Positions 1-4,804 of a DNA stretch of 5,120 nt are shown piece after piece. The notes under the pieces were generated by a model. That model was not told the origin of the DNA, searched no databases, and saw only the letters and a list, made by a program, of their open reading frames with translations. Origin of the DNA: JASFUX01 sp050050115 (GTDB lineage Bacteria > Pseudomonadota > Alphaproteobacteria > Caulobacterales > Maricaulaceae); assembly GCA_050050115.1 (NCBI GenBank), contig JASFUX010000253.1:1-5120 (forward strand), in the 5' to 3' direction. Within the stretch, counting starts at the first letter, position 1, and every line of letters starts with the position of its first letter. A program made the translations under genes and the position numbers.

Positions 1-1
1 G

Positions 2-832
2 GTGCGCAGACGGCGCGGTCGCGGCCGGTCGCGCCCACGCGACGACGACCTCGCCGCGTCCCGGCCGCCGAGTGAGGACGCGCCGCGCCGCGAGGCGCCG
101 CCCAAGCGCGCGTCCCGCGGCAACGGCGCGGCGCGTCCCGAAAAGACCCGGCCTGAACCGCCGCGATCCGAACGGGCCAGGGCGCCCGAGCCGCGCGCCG
201 AGAAAAAACGTCCGCCGCCGCGCGTCGAGGCGTCCGCCAGCGAACCGGGCATCGGACCGGTGACTGAGACGGCGACCCGGGCGGCGCCCGCGCCTCAGCC
301 CGCGCCGCCGCGGTCGGTGGGTTCAGCGGCCTATATGCGCGATCCGGGCGCGCTCGAAGACTGGCCTCAGGCCCCGGCGGTGCGCGAGACGCTCGAGGTC
401 TTCCTCGACCGCTGGGGCGTCAGCGACCTCTCCGCGGCCGCCTTCCGCAAGGTGGAGCCGCTGCGCCCGGCCGGCGGTGGAGAGAGCGAGCGCGCCTTCG
501 CCTTCGTCGTCGATCCGCAGGAAAAGGCCGGCGCCGCGCCGCTGCTCGTCCGGGTCTGCGCGCCCCACGCCGACGGGGAGCGCCCGAACCGCCTGTGGGT
601 GACCACCTACTTCGATCACATCGGCGAGAGGTTCCGCGAGGACGTCGCCAAGACGCCCCAGCACAGCCGCGGGATCATCGCCGTGCGCGACATGCCGCCC
701 GACGGCGCGGGCCGCAGCTCGGTGGCGCTCGACTACGAGGTTCCCCTGACGGGAGAGCCTTATGACGACATCCGCAACGACGACGTGGGCCAGTACAAGA
801 ATCTGCTCAACATCATGCGGATGTTCGCCTGA
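2..832 (+). CDS. Unrecognised protein, disordered basic N-terminus plus compact C-terminal domain, possibly 5'-truncated
   Basis: I do not recognise this protein and give no function. The frame is open to the left edge. The GTG at 2-4 could be the start, but it sits at the boundary, so the true N-terminus may lie outside the window. Residues 1 to about 110 are low-complexity, dominated by Arg, Pro, Ala and Glu, and begin with an MRRRRGRGRSRPR run. Such a region is expected to be disordered and could bind nucleic acid or acidic partners. From about Met112 the composition becomes that of a folded domain of some 165 residues, with mixed hydrophobic and charged stretches such as TLEVFLDRWGVSDL and RLWVTTYFDHIGERF, ending in YKNLLNIMRMFA. 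I see no signal peptide, membrane segment or known catalytic motif. The long frame and domain-like C-terminus make coding likely. A perfect inverted repeat follows the stop by 16 bases. Confidence 0.75.
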   Translation: MRRRRGRGRSRPRDDDLAASRPPSEDAPRREAPPKRASRGNGAARPEKTRPEPPRSERARAPEPRAEKKRPPPRVEASASEPGIGPVTETATRAAPAPQPAPPRSVGSAAYMRDPGALEDWPQAPAVRETLEVFLDRWGVSDLSAAAFRKVEPLRPAGGGESERAFAFVVDPQEKAGAAPLLVRVCAPHADGERPNRLWVTTYFDHIGERFREDVAKTPQHSRGIIAVRDMPPDGAGRSSVALDYEVPLTGEPYDDIRNDDVGQYKNLLNIMRMFA

Positions 833-848
833 GCTGCGATTCGCCCCT

Positions 849-877
849 GTCTCTTCGCGTGCGCGGTGTTAAGAGAC
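849..877. repeat. Perfect 7-bp inverted repeat after the first gene
   Basis: GTCTCTT at 849-855 is matched by AAGAGAC at 871-877, with a 15-base spacer. The spacer can extend the fold with CGC/GCG (856-858 with 863-865, four-base loop). It lies 16 bases after the stop at 832. No T-run follows on the plus strand (the next bases are CAGCAGCAAAATC), so it is not a standard intrinsic terminator. It may be a 3' stabilising hairpin for the first gene or an operator for the second. Confidence 0.45.
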
Positions 878-887
878 CAGCAGCAAA

Positions 888-919
888 ATCACGTCATGCA
901 GTCACAAAATGGACGTGAT
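888..919. repeat. Perfect 8-bp inverted repeat enclosing the proposed start of the cysteine-rich gene
   Basis: ATCACGTC at 888-895 is matched exactly by GACGTGAT at 912-919, separated by 16 bases. The spacer contains the ATG at 909-911. If the region is transcribed, the fold would place that start codon in a loop next to a closed stem. If it is not transcribed, the repeat could be an operator and the real start would be a later ATG (939 or 945). Either reading is inference; the repeat itself is directly visible. Confidence 0.4.
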
Positions 920-1634
920 CAAACGCCTGATTAAAGCAATGGGAATGAGAAAATCGATAAGAAGCGCCGCCGCCGCCCTCGCAGCGTGCGCGGGCGCGAT
1001 TATGTGGTCGGCCGGCGCGAGCGCGCAGACGCTGCTCGACGGCCTGCTGCCTCAGGAGGGGCAGGGCGCGGCCGGCGTCTGTACGTGCACGACGATTGAG
1101 CCGCCGAACGACTGCGCCAACGGACTGCAGATCAGCCAGGCCCGGCAGACGGCGACCAACGCGCGCGGCGAGCTTCGCGCCCAGTGCGCGCGCGACTGGA
1201 CCGCCCGGTGCGAAGAGCAGCTCGACTGGCAGACCTGCGCGACGGCGGAATACCAGGCGCAGAAGAATCAGGCCTGCGATCAGGCGACCGAGCAGTGGTG
1301 GCGCGAGGTCGTTCAGCCCCAGCTCAACCAGCTCAGCGCGCAATGCACCGCGGCCAACGATGCGTTTGTTGAGGCCTGCATGACCGAGGTTCGGCCCGAG
1401 CAGTGCGTTTCTTGCGACAGCATGCAGGCCGAGATCGCCGCGGTTCAGAGCCAGGTCGACGAGGCGCGCGACTGGATCGAGATGATGCGCAGCGGCGAGG
1501 TCCTGCTCACGCCCGCGGACGAAGTGCTGATCGGTCAGCGCGCCGACGAGCTCGACCGGCTCCGGCGCAGCTTGAGCGAAAAACAGCAGGCCTACGCGGT
1601 GCTCCAGGACACCGAGTTCTGCCCGCCCGCCTAG
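909..1634 (+). CDS. Unrecognised exported cysteine-rich helical protein
   Basis: I do not recognise the family. The N-terminus is a signal peptide: basic residues up to Arg18, a hydrophobic Ala-rich core, then an ASA|Q signal peptidase I site predicting cleavage after residue 39. The mature chain of about 202 residues has twelve cysteines (58, 60, 69, 93, 101, 110, 123, 146, 157, 166, 169, 238), including a CxC and a CxxC pair. An even number in an exported protein suggests disulfide bonding in the periplasm. The rest is Gln/Glu/Ala-rich and probably helical, and residues 170-235 look like a coiled coil. No start has a good ribosome binding site. ATG 909 gives the longest frame, but ATG 939 or 945 would give a more typical signal peptide (MRKSIRS...). 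A LAAC sequence at residues 24-27 resembles a lipobox, but its hydrophobic core would be very short. The gene lies 106 bases upstream of sdhB and may share its transcript. Confidence 0.8.
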   Translation: MDVIKRLIKAMGMRKSIRSAAAALAACAGAIMWSAGASAQTLLDGLLPQEGQGAAGVCTCTTIEPPNDCANGLQISQARQTATNARGELRAQCARDWTARCEEQLDWQTCATAEYQAQKNQACDQATEQWWREVVQPQLNQLSAQCTAANDAFVEACMTEVRPEQCVSCDSMQAEIAAVQSQVDEARDWIEMMRSGEVLLTPADEVLIGQRADELDRLRRSLSEKQQAYAVLQDTEFCPPA

Positions 1635-1644
1635 CGCGCCATTT

Positions 1645-1670
1645 GCGCACAGGTGCTGCGCTTACTTTTT
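1645..1670 (+). terminator. Weak terminator-like hairpin after the cysteine-rich gene
   Basis: GCGCA at 1645-1649 can pair with TGCGC at 1657-1661 across a seven-base loop, and a T-rich stretch (TTACTTTTT, 1662-1670) follows. The stem has only five pairs and the T-run is interrupted, so termination would be partial at best. It lies between the stop at 1634 and sdhB, and could set the level of read-through into sdhB. Confidence 0.25.
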
Positions 1671-1705
1671 CGCTCCATGGTCTAGGCAAGGCGACGCAAC
1701 GCACT

Positions 1706-1727
1706 AGGATGCGCCATCCCGCATCCT
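1706..1727 (+). promoter_or_regulatory. Perfect 8-bp hairpin flush against the sdhB ribosome binding site
   Basis: AGGATGCG at 1706-1713 is the exact reverse complement of CGCATCCT at 1720-1727, with a six-base loop CCATCC. A further U-G pair (1705 with 1728) would touch the first base of the GGAGG that follows. In an mRNA this stem would sit directly beside the ribosome binding site of sdhB. In DNA it would be a compact palindromic operator overlapping a TAGGAT sequence (1705-1710) that weakly resembles a -10 box. Which of these applies cannot be decided from the sequence. Confidence 0.45.
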
Positions 1728-1732
1728 GGAGG
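1728..1732 (+). promoter_or_regulatory. Ribosome binding site of sdhB
   Basis: GGAGG lies eight bases before the ATG at 1741, which is near-optimal spacing and fixes the sdhB start. It directly abuts the hairpin at 1706-1727. Confidence 0.8.
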
Positions 1733-1740
1733 CGTTTGTC

Positions 1741-2520
1741 ATGGTCGAGCTGACCCTGCCGAAGAACTCGAAGATCAAAGCCGGCAAGACTTGGCCCAAG
1801 CCCCAGGGCGCGTCCCGCACCAGACGGTTCAAGATCTACCGCTATGACCCCGAGGCGGGCGGCAATCCGCGCTGGGACACCTACACGGTCGACGCGGACA
1901 AGGTCGGCCCGATGGTCCTCGACGTCCTCATCCACATCAAGAACACGATCGACCCCACCTTGGCGTTCCGCCGGTCCTGCCGGGAAGGGATTTGCGGGTC
2001 ATGCTCGATGAACATCGGCGGACGCAACTCCATCGCCTGCACCAAGGGCTGGGAGGACCTGAGCGGAACGATCTCCATCTCGCCGCTGCCGCATATGGAC
2101 GTGGTCAAGGATCTCGTGCCGGACCTGACCAACTTCTACGCTCAGCACGCCTACGTGCAGCCCTATCTGCAAACGACGACGCCCGAGCCCGAACGCGAAT
2201 GGCGCCAGTCCGCCGACGATCGCAAAGAACTCGACGGGCTTTACGAGTGCATCCTCTGCGCCTGCTGCTCGACCTCGTGTCCGAGCTACTGGTGGAACGG
2301 GGAGAAGTACCTCGGCCCGGCCGCGCTCCTGCAGGCCTACCGCTGGATCGCCGACAGCCGCGACGAAGCCACCGGCGAGCGCCTCGACGCGCTCGAGGAT
2401 CCGTTCAAGCTCTATCGCTGTCACACGATCATGAACTGCGCCCAGGTCTGCCCGAAGGACCTGAACCCCGCCGAAGCCATCGCCGCGATCAAACGCAAGC
2501 TGGTCGAGCGGGTGGTTTAG
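1741..2520 (+). CDS. sdhB: Succinate dehydrogenase iron-sulfur subunit (complex II)
   Basis: SdhB passes electrons from the FAD of SdhA to the membrane quinone pocket formed with SdhC/SdhD, linking the TCA cycle to respiration at the inner face of the cytoplasmic membrane. The 259-residue length is normal for alphaproteobacteria. The N-terminal ferredoxin-like domain carries the [2Fe-2S] ligands Cys80, Cys85, Cys88 and Cys100, in SCREGICGSCSMNIGG and IACTKG. The C-terminal helical domain carries CILCACCSTSCP (Cys170, 173, 176, 180) and CHTIMNCAQVCPK (Cys227, 233, 237). By comparison with E. coli SdhB these make the [4Fe-4S] set (170, 173, 176, 237) and the [3Fe-4S] set (180, 227, 233). The quinone-site residues equivalent to E. 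coli Pro160, Trp164 and His207 are kept as Pro181, Trp185 and His228. The start is fixed by GGAGG eight bases upstream. sdhC, sdhD and sdhA are not in the window. The stop codon overlaps that of the convergent gene. Confidence 0.98.
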   Translation: MVELTLPKNSKIKAGKTWPKPQGASRTRRFKIYRYDPEAGGNPRWDTYTVDADKVGPMVLDVLIHIKNTIDPTLAFRRSCREGICGSCSMNIGGRNSIACTKGWEDLSGTISISPLPHMDVVKDLVPDLTNFYAQHAYVQPYLQTTTPEPEREWRQSADDRKELDGLYECILCACCSTSCPSYWWNGEKYLGPAALLQAYRWIADSRDEATGERLDALEDPFKLYRCHTIMNCAQVCPKDLNPAEAIAAIKRKLVERVV

Positions 2521-3680
2521 CGCGCCGCTAGCGCCGCAGGCCCCGGTTCAGCCCGCATGATCCAATCATACGTCGCCCGCGTCGTTCCGTCCGTCATCGT
2601 TAGACCCACCGGCTGATATGGAAAGCCTTCCGTGTACGGCACGCTTCGCGTAGCGATCGCCGCGACGCCGTGCTCTGTCACCGGACGGACCTCGCCAGGA
2701 TCGCTGACGCCGTTCGAATCGGCGTCCGTCCAGAACGCCAGACCTTCGAGCTCAATCCCGGACAGCACCTCGTCGTGATTGTCGTCGAGCGCGCTGAGCG
2801 CTTGATAGCCGTCGTCCCAAAAAGCGAAAAAGCTGATTGAGCCGAACATCTGCAGACCGCTCTCGATCCGGGCCTCGCCCGCGGGATCCCAGACAAGCCA
2901 CGCGGCATCCGGCGTAATCCAGCCCCACTGCCGGTCGAGACCCGATCCGTCGAGATCGAAGGCAACTGCGGCGTCTGGATCGACGAGCGCGTTGAATGGC
3001 AAATCGGCCTCGAGCGGCGCGAGGATAGGCGTGATCCAGCGCGGGACGCGGTTCGACGTTGCAAGCCGCTCGTTCAGCTCGGCAATGCGAGCCGCATCCT
3101 CCTCTGGATCGAGATATCTTTGAACCAGGGCGGTTGCGGCTTCTTGGAAGATCGACATCTCGCCGTAATAGAGGCCCGTGGTCTGCTCGCGCTCTAGCGC
3201 CCAGGCCGCGTCCGCAACGGCGGCGTAGTGGGTCGCGGCCTCGTCAGACCGAGCGGCCTGCTCGAGCGCCCATGCATAGCCGAGGCGCGTCACAACGTCA
3301 TACTGATCGAACGCTGCGAGCATCTCGTAGAGGTCGAGCGCGGCGTCGAGGTGCGCCTCGGCCGCCTCGTTATGTTGACCGCGATCGTCAAGCGTCTGAA
3401 GAAAACCGCGCGGTTCGTCGCTCTCGCGCACTTGGCCGCTTTCGACGTCCACCGGCAACGTCTCGGCGCCGCGCGCATAGGCGAGGGCGTGTAGTCGCGC
3501 TAGGCGCCGGAAAATTCGCGTTTGGTCCGCGTTGTCGTCCGTCGCCTCGGCTTCGGCTTCAAGATTCGCGATGAGGCGCTCGACGGGGACCTCTTCGACC
3601 TCAGATATTACGAAAATCGCATTGACGGGTGAGAGGGCTGTCAGGGCGGCGACGCCGCTGAAGAGGACGCTGCGAACCAT
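2517..3680 (-). CDS. Exported protein with TPR-like helices and a C-terminal two-EF-hand domain
   Basis: This is a 387-residue protein of unknown function. It starts with a probable signal peptide, MVRSVLFSGVAALTALSPVNA, with cleavage likely after VNA at residue 21. Residues about 50-205 are Ala/Leu/Glu-rich and helical, with a TPR-like unit around 127-160 (YDVVTRLGYAWALEQAARSD and following). After a proline-containing linker, residues 240-350 form a distinct domain. It opens with FDLDGSGLDRQWGWITPDAA, has a WLVWDP strand and a SGLQMFG turn, and then holds two loops matching the EF-hand pattern: Asp299 to Glu310 (D-x-N-x-D) and Asp319 to Glu330 (D-x-D-x-N-G). From memory, this Gly/Trp/Asp-rich domain occurs in uncharacterised proteins of planctomycetes and other bacteria. 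Calcium binding is inferred from the loops. The frame stays open upstream into fabI, but the ATG at 3680 has GGAG five bases before it and starts the signal peptide, so I prefer it. The TAA stop overlaps the sdhB stop. Confidence 0.85.
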   Translation of the reverse strand: MVRSVLFSGVAALTALSPVNAIFVISEVEEVPVERLIANLEAEAEATDDNADQTRIFRRLARLHALAYARGAETLPVDVESGQVRESDEPRGFLQTLDDRGQHNEAAEAHLDAALDLYEMLAAFDQYDVVTRLGYAWALEQAARSDEAATHYAAVADAAWALEREQTTGLYYGEMSIFQEAATALVQRYLDPEEDAARIAELNERLATSNRVPRWITPILAPLEADLPFNALVDPDAAVAFDLDGSGLDRQWGWITPDAAWLVWDPAGEARIESGLQMFGSISFFAFWDDGYQALSALDDNHDEVLSGIELEGLAFWTDADSNGVSDPGEVRPVTEHGVAAIATRSVPYTEGFPYQPVGLTMTDGTTRATYDWIMRAEPGPAALAAR

Positions 3681-3685
3681 GGAGA

Positions 3686-3689
3686 CTCC
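3686..3689 (-). promoter_or_regulatory. Ribosome binding site of the EF-hand protein gene
   Basis: Read on the minus strand, GGAG lies five bases before the ATG at 3680-3678. It supports this start over the longer in-frame extension, which has Arg-rich nonsense-like composition. The site is the first half of a small palindrome, GGAGTCTCC, that runs into the start codon. Confidence 0.6.
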
Positions 3690-3781
3690 GTCGCCGATTG
3701 CGCACCCTAGCACGCGCACCGCGGCGGTTCGATAGCGATTGAGCGATCCCGCGCGTCTTTGCTCGCCGCACACGGCAACGC

Positions 3782-4618
3782 CTAATCTTCTTGAGAGGCG
3801 CTTGGCTCCGGCACGCCGACGACGTGGAAGCCGGCGTCGACGTGGATGACCTCGCCTGCGGTCGAAGCGCCGAGGCTCGAGAGCAGCCATAGGGCGCAGC
3901 CGGCGACGCCCTCCATCGAGGTGTCTTCTTTCAGGAGGCTCCATTCCCGGCCTGTCGACATCAGCGAGCGGCCGCCCTTGATCCCGGCCATGGCGAGGGT
4001 GCGCATCGGTCCCGCCGAGATGGCGTTGACGCGAATGCCCTTGGGCCCGAGGTCGCGCGCCGCGTAGCGCATCGAGGCTTCGAGCGCGGCCTTGGCGACG
4101 CCCATGACGTTGTAGGAAGGCACGACCCGCTCGGCGCCGAGATAGGTCAGCGTGACGATCGATCCGCCGTCGGTCATCAGCGGCGCGGCGCGGCGGCAGG
4201 CGTCGATGAACGAGTAGGCCGAGACGTCGAGCGCCAGGCGAAAGCCGTCACGCGAGGTGTTCTCGACGAAGGAGCCCTGGAGCTCCTCCTTGTTGGCGAA
4301 CGCGATCGCATGGACGAGGACGTCGAGCTTGCCCCAGCGTTCTTTAAGGGCGCCGAAGGCGGCCTCCATCTGCGCGTCGTCGGTGACGTCGGCGGGGATC
4401 ATGACCGCGCCCGAGGGCTGGTTGGGCAGGCTCTCGACCAGCGGCCGGACGCGTTTTTCCAGCGCGTCGCCCTGGTAGGTGAAGGCCAGCTCCGCGCCCT
4501 GGGCGGCGAGCTGCTGGGCGATCCCCCAGGCGATCGAGTTGGCGTTCGCCACCCCCATGACAAGCCCGCGCTTGCCGGCCATCAGGTCGCCGGCGGGGAA
4601 GGTGGATGCGTCGGTCAT
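3782..4618 (-). CDS. fabI: Enoyl-[acyl-carrier-protein] reductase, NADH-dependent
   Basis: FabI catalyses the last step of each fatty acid elongation cycle, reducing trans-2-enoyl-ACP to acyl-ACP in the cytoplasm. It is a homotetrameric member of the short-chain dehydrogenase superfamily. The 278 residues fit the family. The nucleotide-binding turn reads MGVANANSIAWG (21-32). The catalytic set is Tyr159, Tyr169 and Lys176, in LTYLGAER and SYNVMGVAK, corresponding to E. coli Tyr146, Tyr156 and Lys163. The segment RVNAISAGPMRTLA follows, and the chain ends with GEVIHVDAGFHVVGV. At the positions of E. coli Gly93 and Phe203, both known triclosan-resistance sites, this protein has Ala106 and Gly216. 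The in-frame ATG at 4684 would add 22 residues, but ATG 4618 gives the family's normal N-terminus, has GAGG five bases upstream and leaves room for a TTGACG promoter. A one-gene unit is likely, perhaps with read-through to the EF-hand gene 101 bases downstream. Confidence 0.96.
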   Translation of the reverse strand: MTDASTFPAGDLMAGKRGLVMGVANANSIAWGIAQQLAAQGAELAFTYQGDALEKRVRPLVESLPNQPSGAVMIPADVTDDAQMEAAFGALKERWGKLDVLVHAIAFANKEELQGSFVENTSRDGFRLALDVSAYSFIDACRRAAPLMTDGGSIVTLTYLGAERVVPSYNVMGVAKAALEASMRYAARDLGPKGIRVNAISAGPMRTLAMAGIKGGRSLMSTGREWSLLKEDTSMEGVAGCALWLLSSLGASTAGEVIHVDAGFHVVGVPEPSASQED

Positions 4619-4623
4619 GAGCG

Positions 4624-4627
4624 CCTC
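4624..4627 (-). promoter_or_regulatory. Probable ribosome binding site of fabI
   Basis: On the minus strand GAGG precedes the ATG at 4618 by five bases. It is modest in strength but favours this start over the upstream in-frame ATG at 4684. Confidence 0.5.
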
Positions 4628-4655
4628 GCGGAGGTGACGGGTCGTTGGGCGAAAA

Positions 4656-4684
4656 GGGCTAGGGGCGCCGACGCAGTGCGTCAA
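4656..4684 (-). promoter_or_regulatory. Candidate fabI promoter
   Basis: On the minus strand TTGACG (4684-4679, followed by C) closely matches the -35 of alphaproteobacterial housekeeping promoters (TTGACG then S in Caulobacter). After exactly 17 bases comes TAGCCC (4661-4656), a poor -10 hexamer but preceded by C, as in the CTA of the Caulobacter -10 consensus. Transcription would begin near 4649, giving a leader of about 30 bases before ATG 4618. It rests mainly on the -35 box. Confidence 0.35.
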
Positions 4685-4707
4685 GGCGGTGGTCGACCGT
4701 GACGATC

Positions 4708-4761
4708 GCGCGCGGTTGATCGCAGCCGAAAACCGCGCGCCGCGGCGGCGCGCATTCGGCT
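4708..4761. repeat. Overlapping inverted repeats in the fabI divergent spacer
   Basis: Two competing folds share bases. In the first, GCGCGCGGTT (4708-4717) is the exact reverse complement of AACCGCGCGC (4731-4740), with a 13-base spacer. The second is nested: AGCCGAA (4724-4730) pairs with TTCGGCT (4755-4761), and inside it GCGCGCCG (4735-4742) pairs with CGGCGCGC (4746-4753) around a CGG loop. Bases 4735-4740 are used by both, so the folds exclude each other. The set lies between the two divergent start regions, and its right arm touches the candidate -10 of the rightward gene. GC-rich arms arise by chance more easily here, but the AGCCGAA/TTCGGCT arm is mixed sequence. Confidence 0.5.
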
Positions 4762-4766
4762 AAGAT
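4761..4766 (+). promoter_or_regulatory. Candidate -10 box for the rightward PEP mutase-family gene
   Basis: TAAGAT matches four of six bases of TATAAT and is the best such site before the start at 4805, giving a leader of about 30 bases. No -35 hexamer is seen at the usual distance; that stretch is pure G and C and belongs to the inverted repeats. If real, the promoter may need an activator. Confidence 0.25.
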
Positions 4767-4772
4767 ATGCGG

Positions 4773-4790
4773 CCGACCAAGTCGACCAAA
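4773..4790 (+). repeat. Two tandem 9-base units before the PEP mutase-family gene
   Basis: CCGACCAAG (4773-4781) is followed at once by TCGACCAAA (4782-4790), sharing the core CGACCAA in both units. They lie between the candidate -10 and the ribosome binding site of the rightward gene. A related GGTCGACC palindrome occurs at 4691-4698. They may be a small regulator site or chance. Confidence 0.3.
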
Positions 4791-4793
4791 CCC

Positions 4794-4797
4794 GGAG
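4794..4797 (+). promoter_or_regulatory. Ribosome binding site of the PEP mutase-family gene
   Basis: GGAG lies seven bases before the ATG at 4805 and fixes that start. Confidence 0.65.
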
Positions 4798-4804
4798 CCT
4801 CCCC

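Noticed and set aside
979..991. LAAC lipobox in the cysteine-rich protein, which would make it a lipoprotein.
   Set aside because: The hydrophobic stretch before the cysteine is only about eight residues, and a clear ASA|Q cleavage site follows further on. Lipidation remains possible but less likely.
894..1343. Open frame on the minus strand opposite the cysteine-rich gene.
   Set aside because: It is an Arg/Leu/Ala-rich shadow frame, typical of GC-rich DNA, and lies fully opposite a gene with a good signal peptide.
3059..3574. Plus-strand open frame opposite the EF-hand gene.
   Set aside because: Its Arg/Pro/Ser-rich composition has no domain character; the minus-strand frame has a signal peptide and EF-hand loops.
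3690..3781. Terminator for fabI and a promoter for the EF-hand gene in the gap between them.
   Set aside because: On the minus strand only a four-pair GCCG/CGGC stem without a T-run is seen. The TAGGGT sequence near 3707-3712 has no fitting -35. Neither is strong enough to list.
3681..3944. N-terminal extension of the EF-hand gene by 88 residues into fabI.
   Set aside because: The extension is Arg-rich shadow sequence of the fabI 3' end in another frame. The ATG at 3680 has a ribosome binding site and begins a signal peptide.
4619..4684. N-terminal extension of FabI by 22 residues from ATG 4684.
   Set aside because: It does not resemble the FabI N-terminus, and it overlaps the TTGACG -35 candidate. 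ATG 4618 has its own GAGG.
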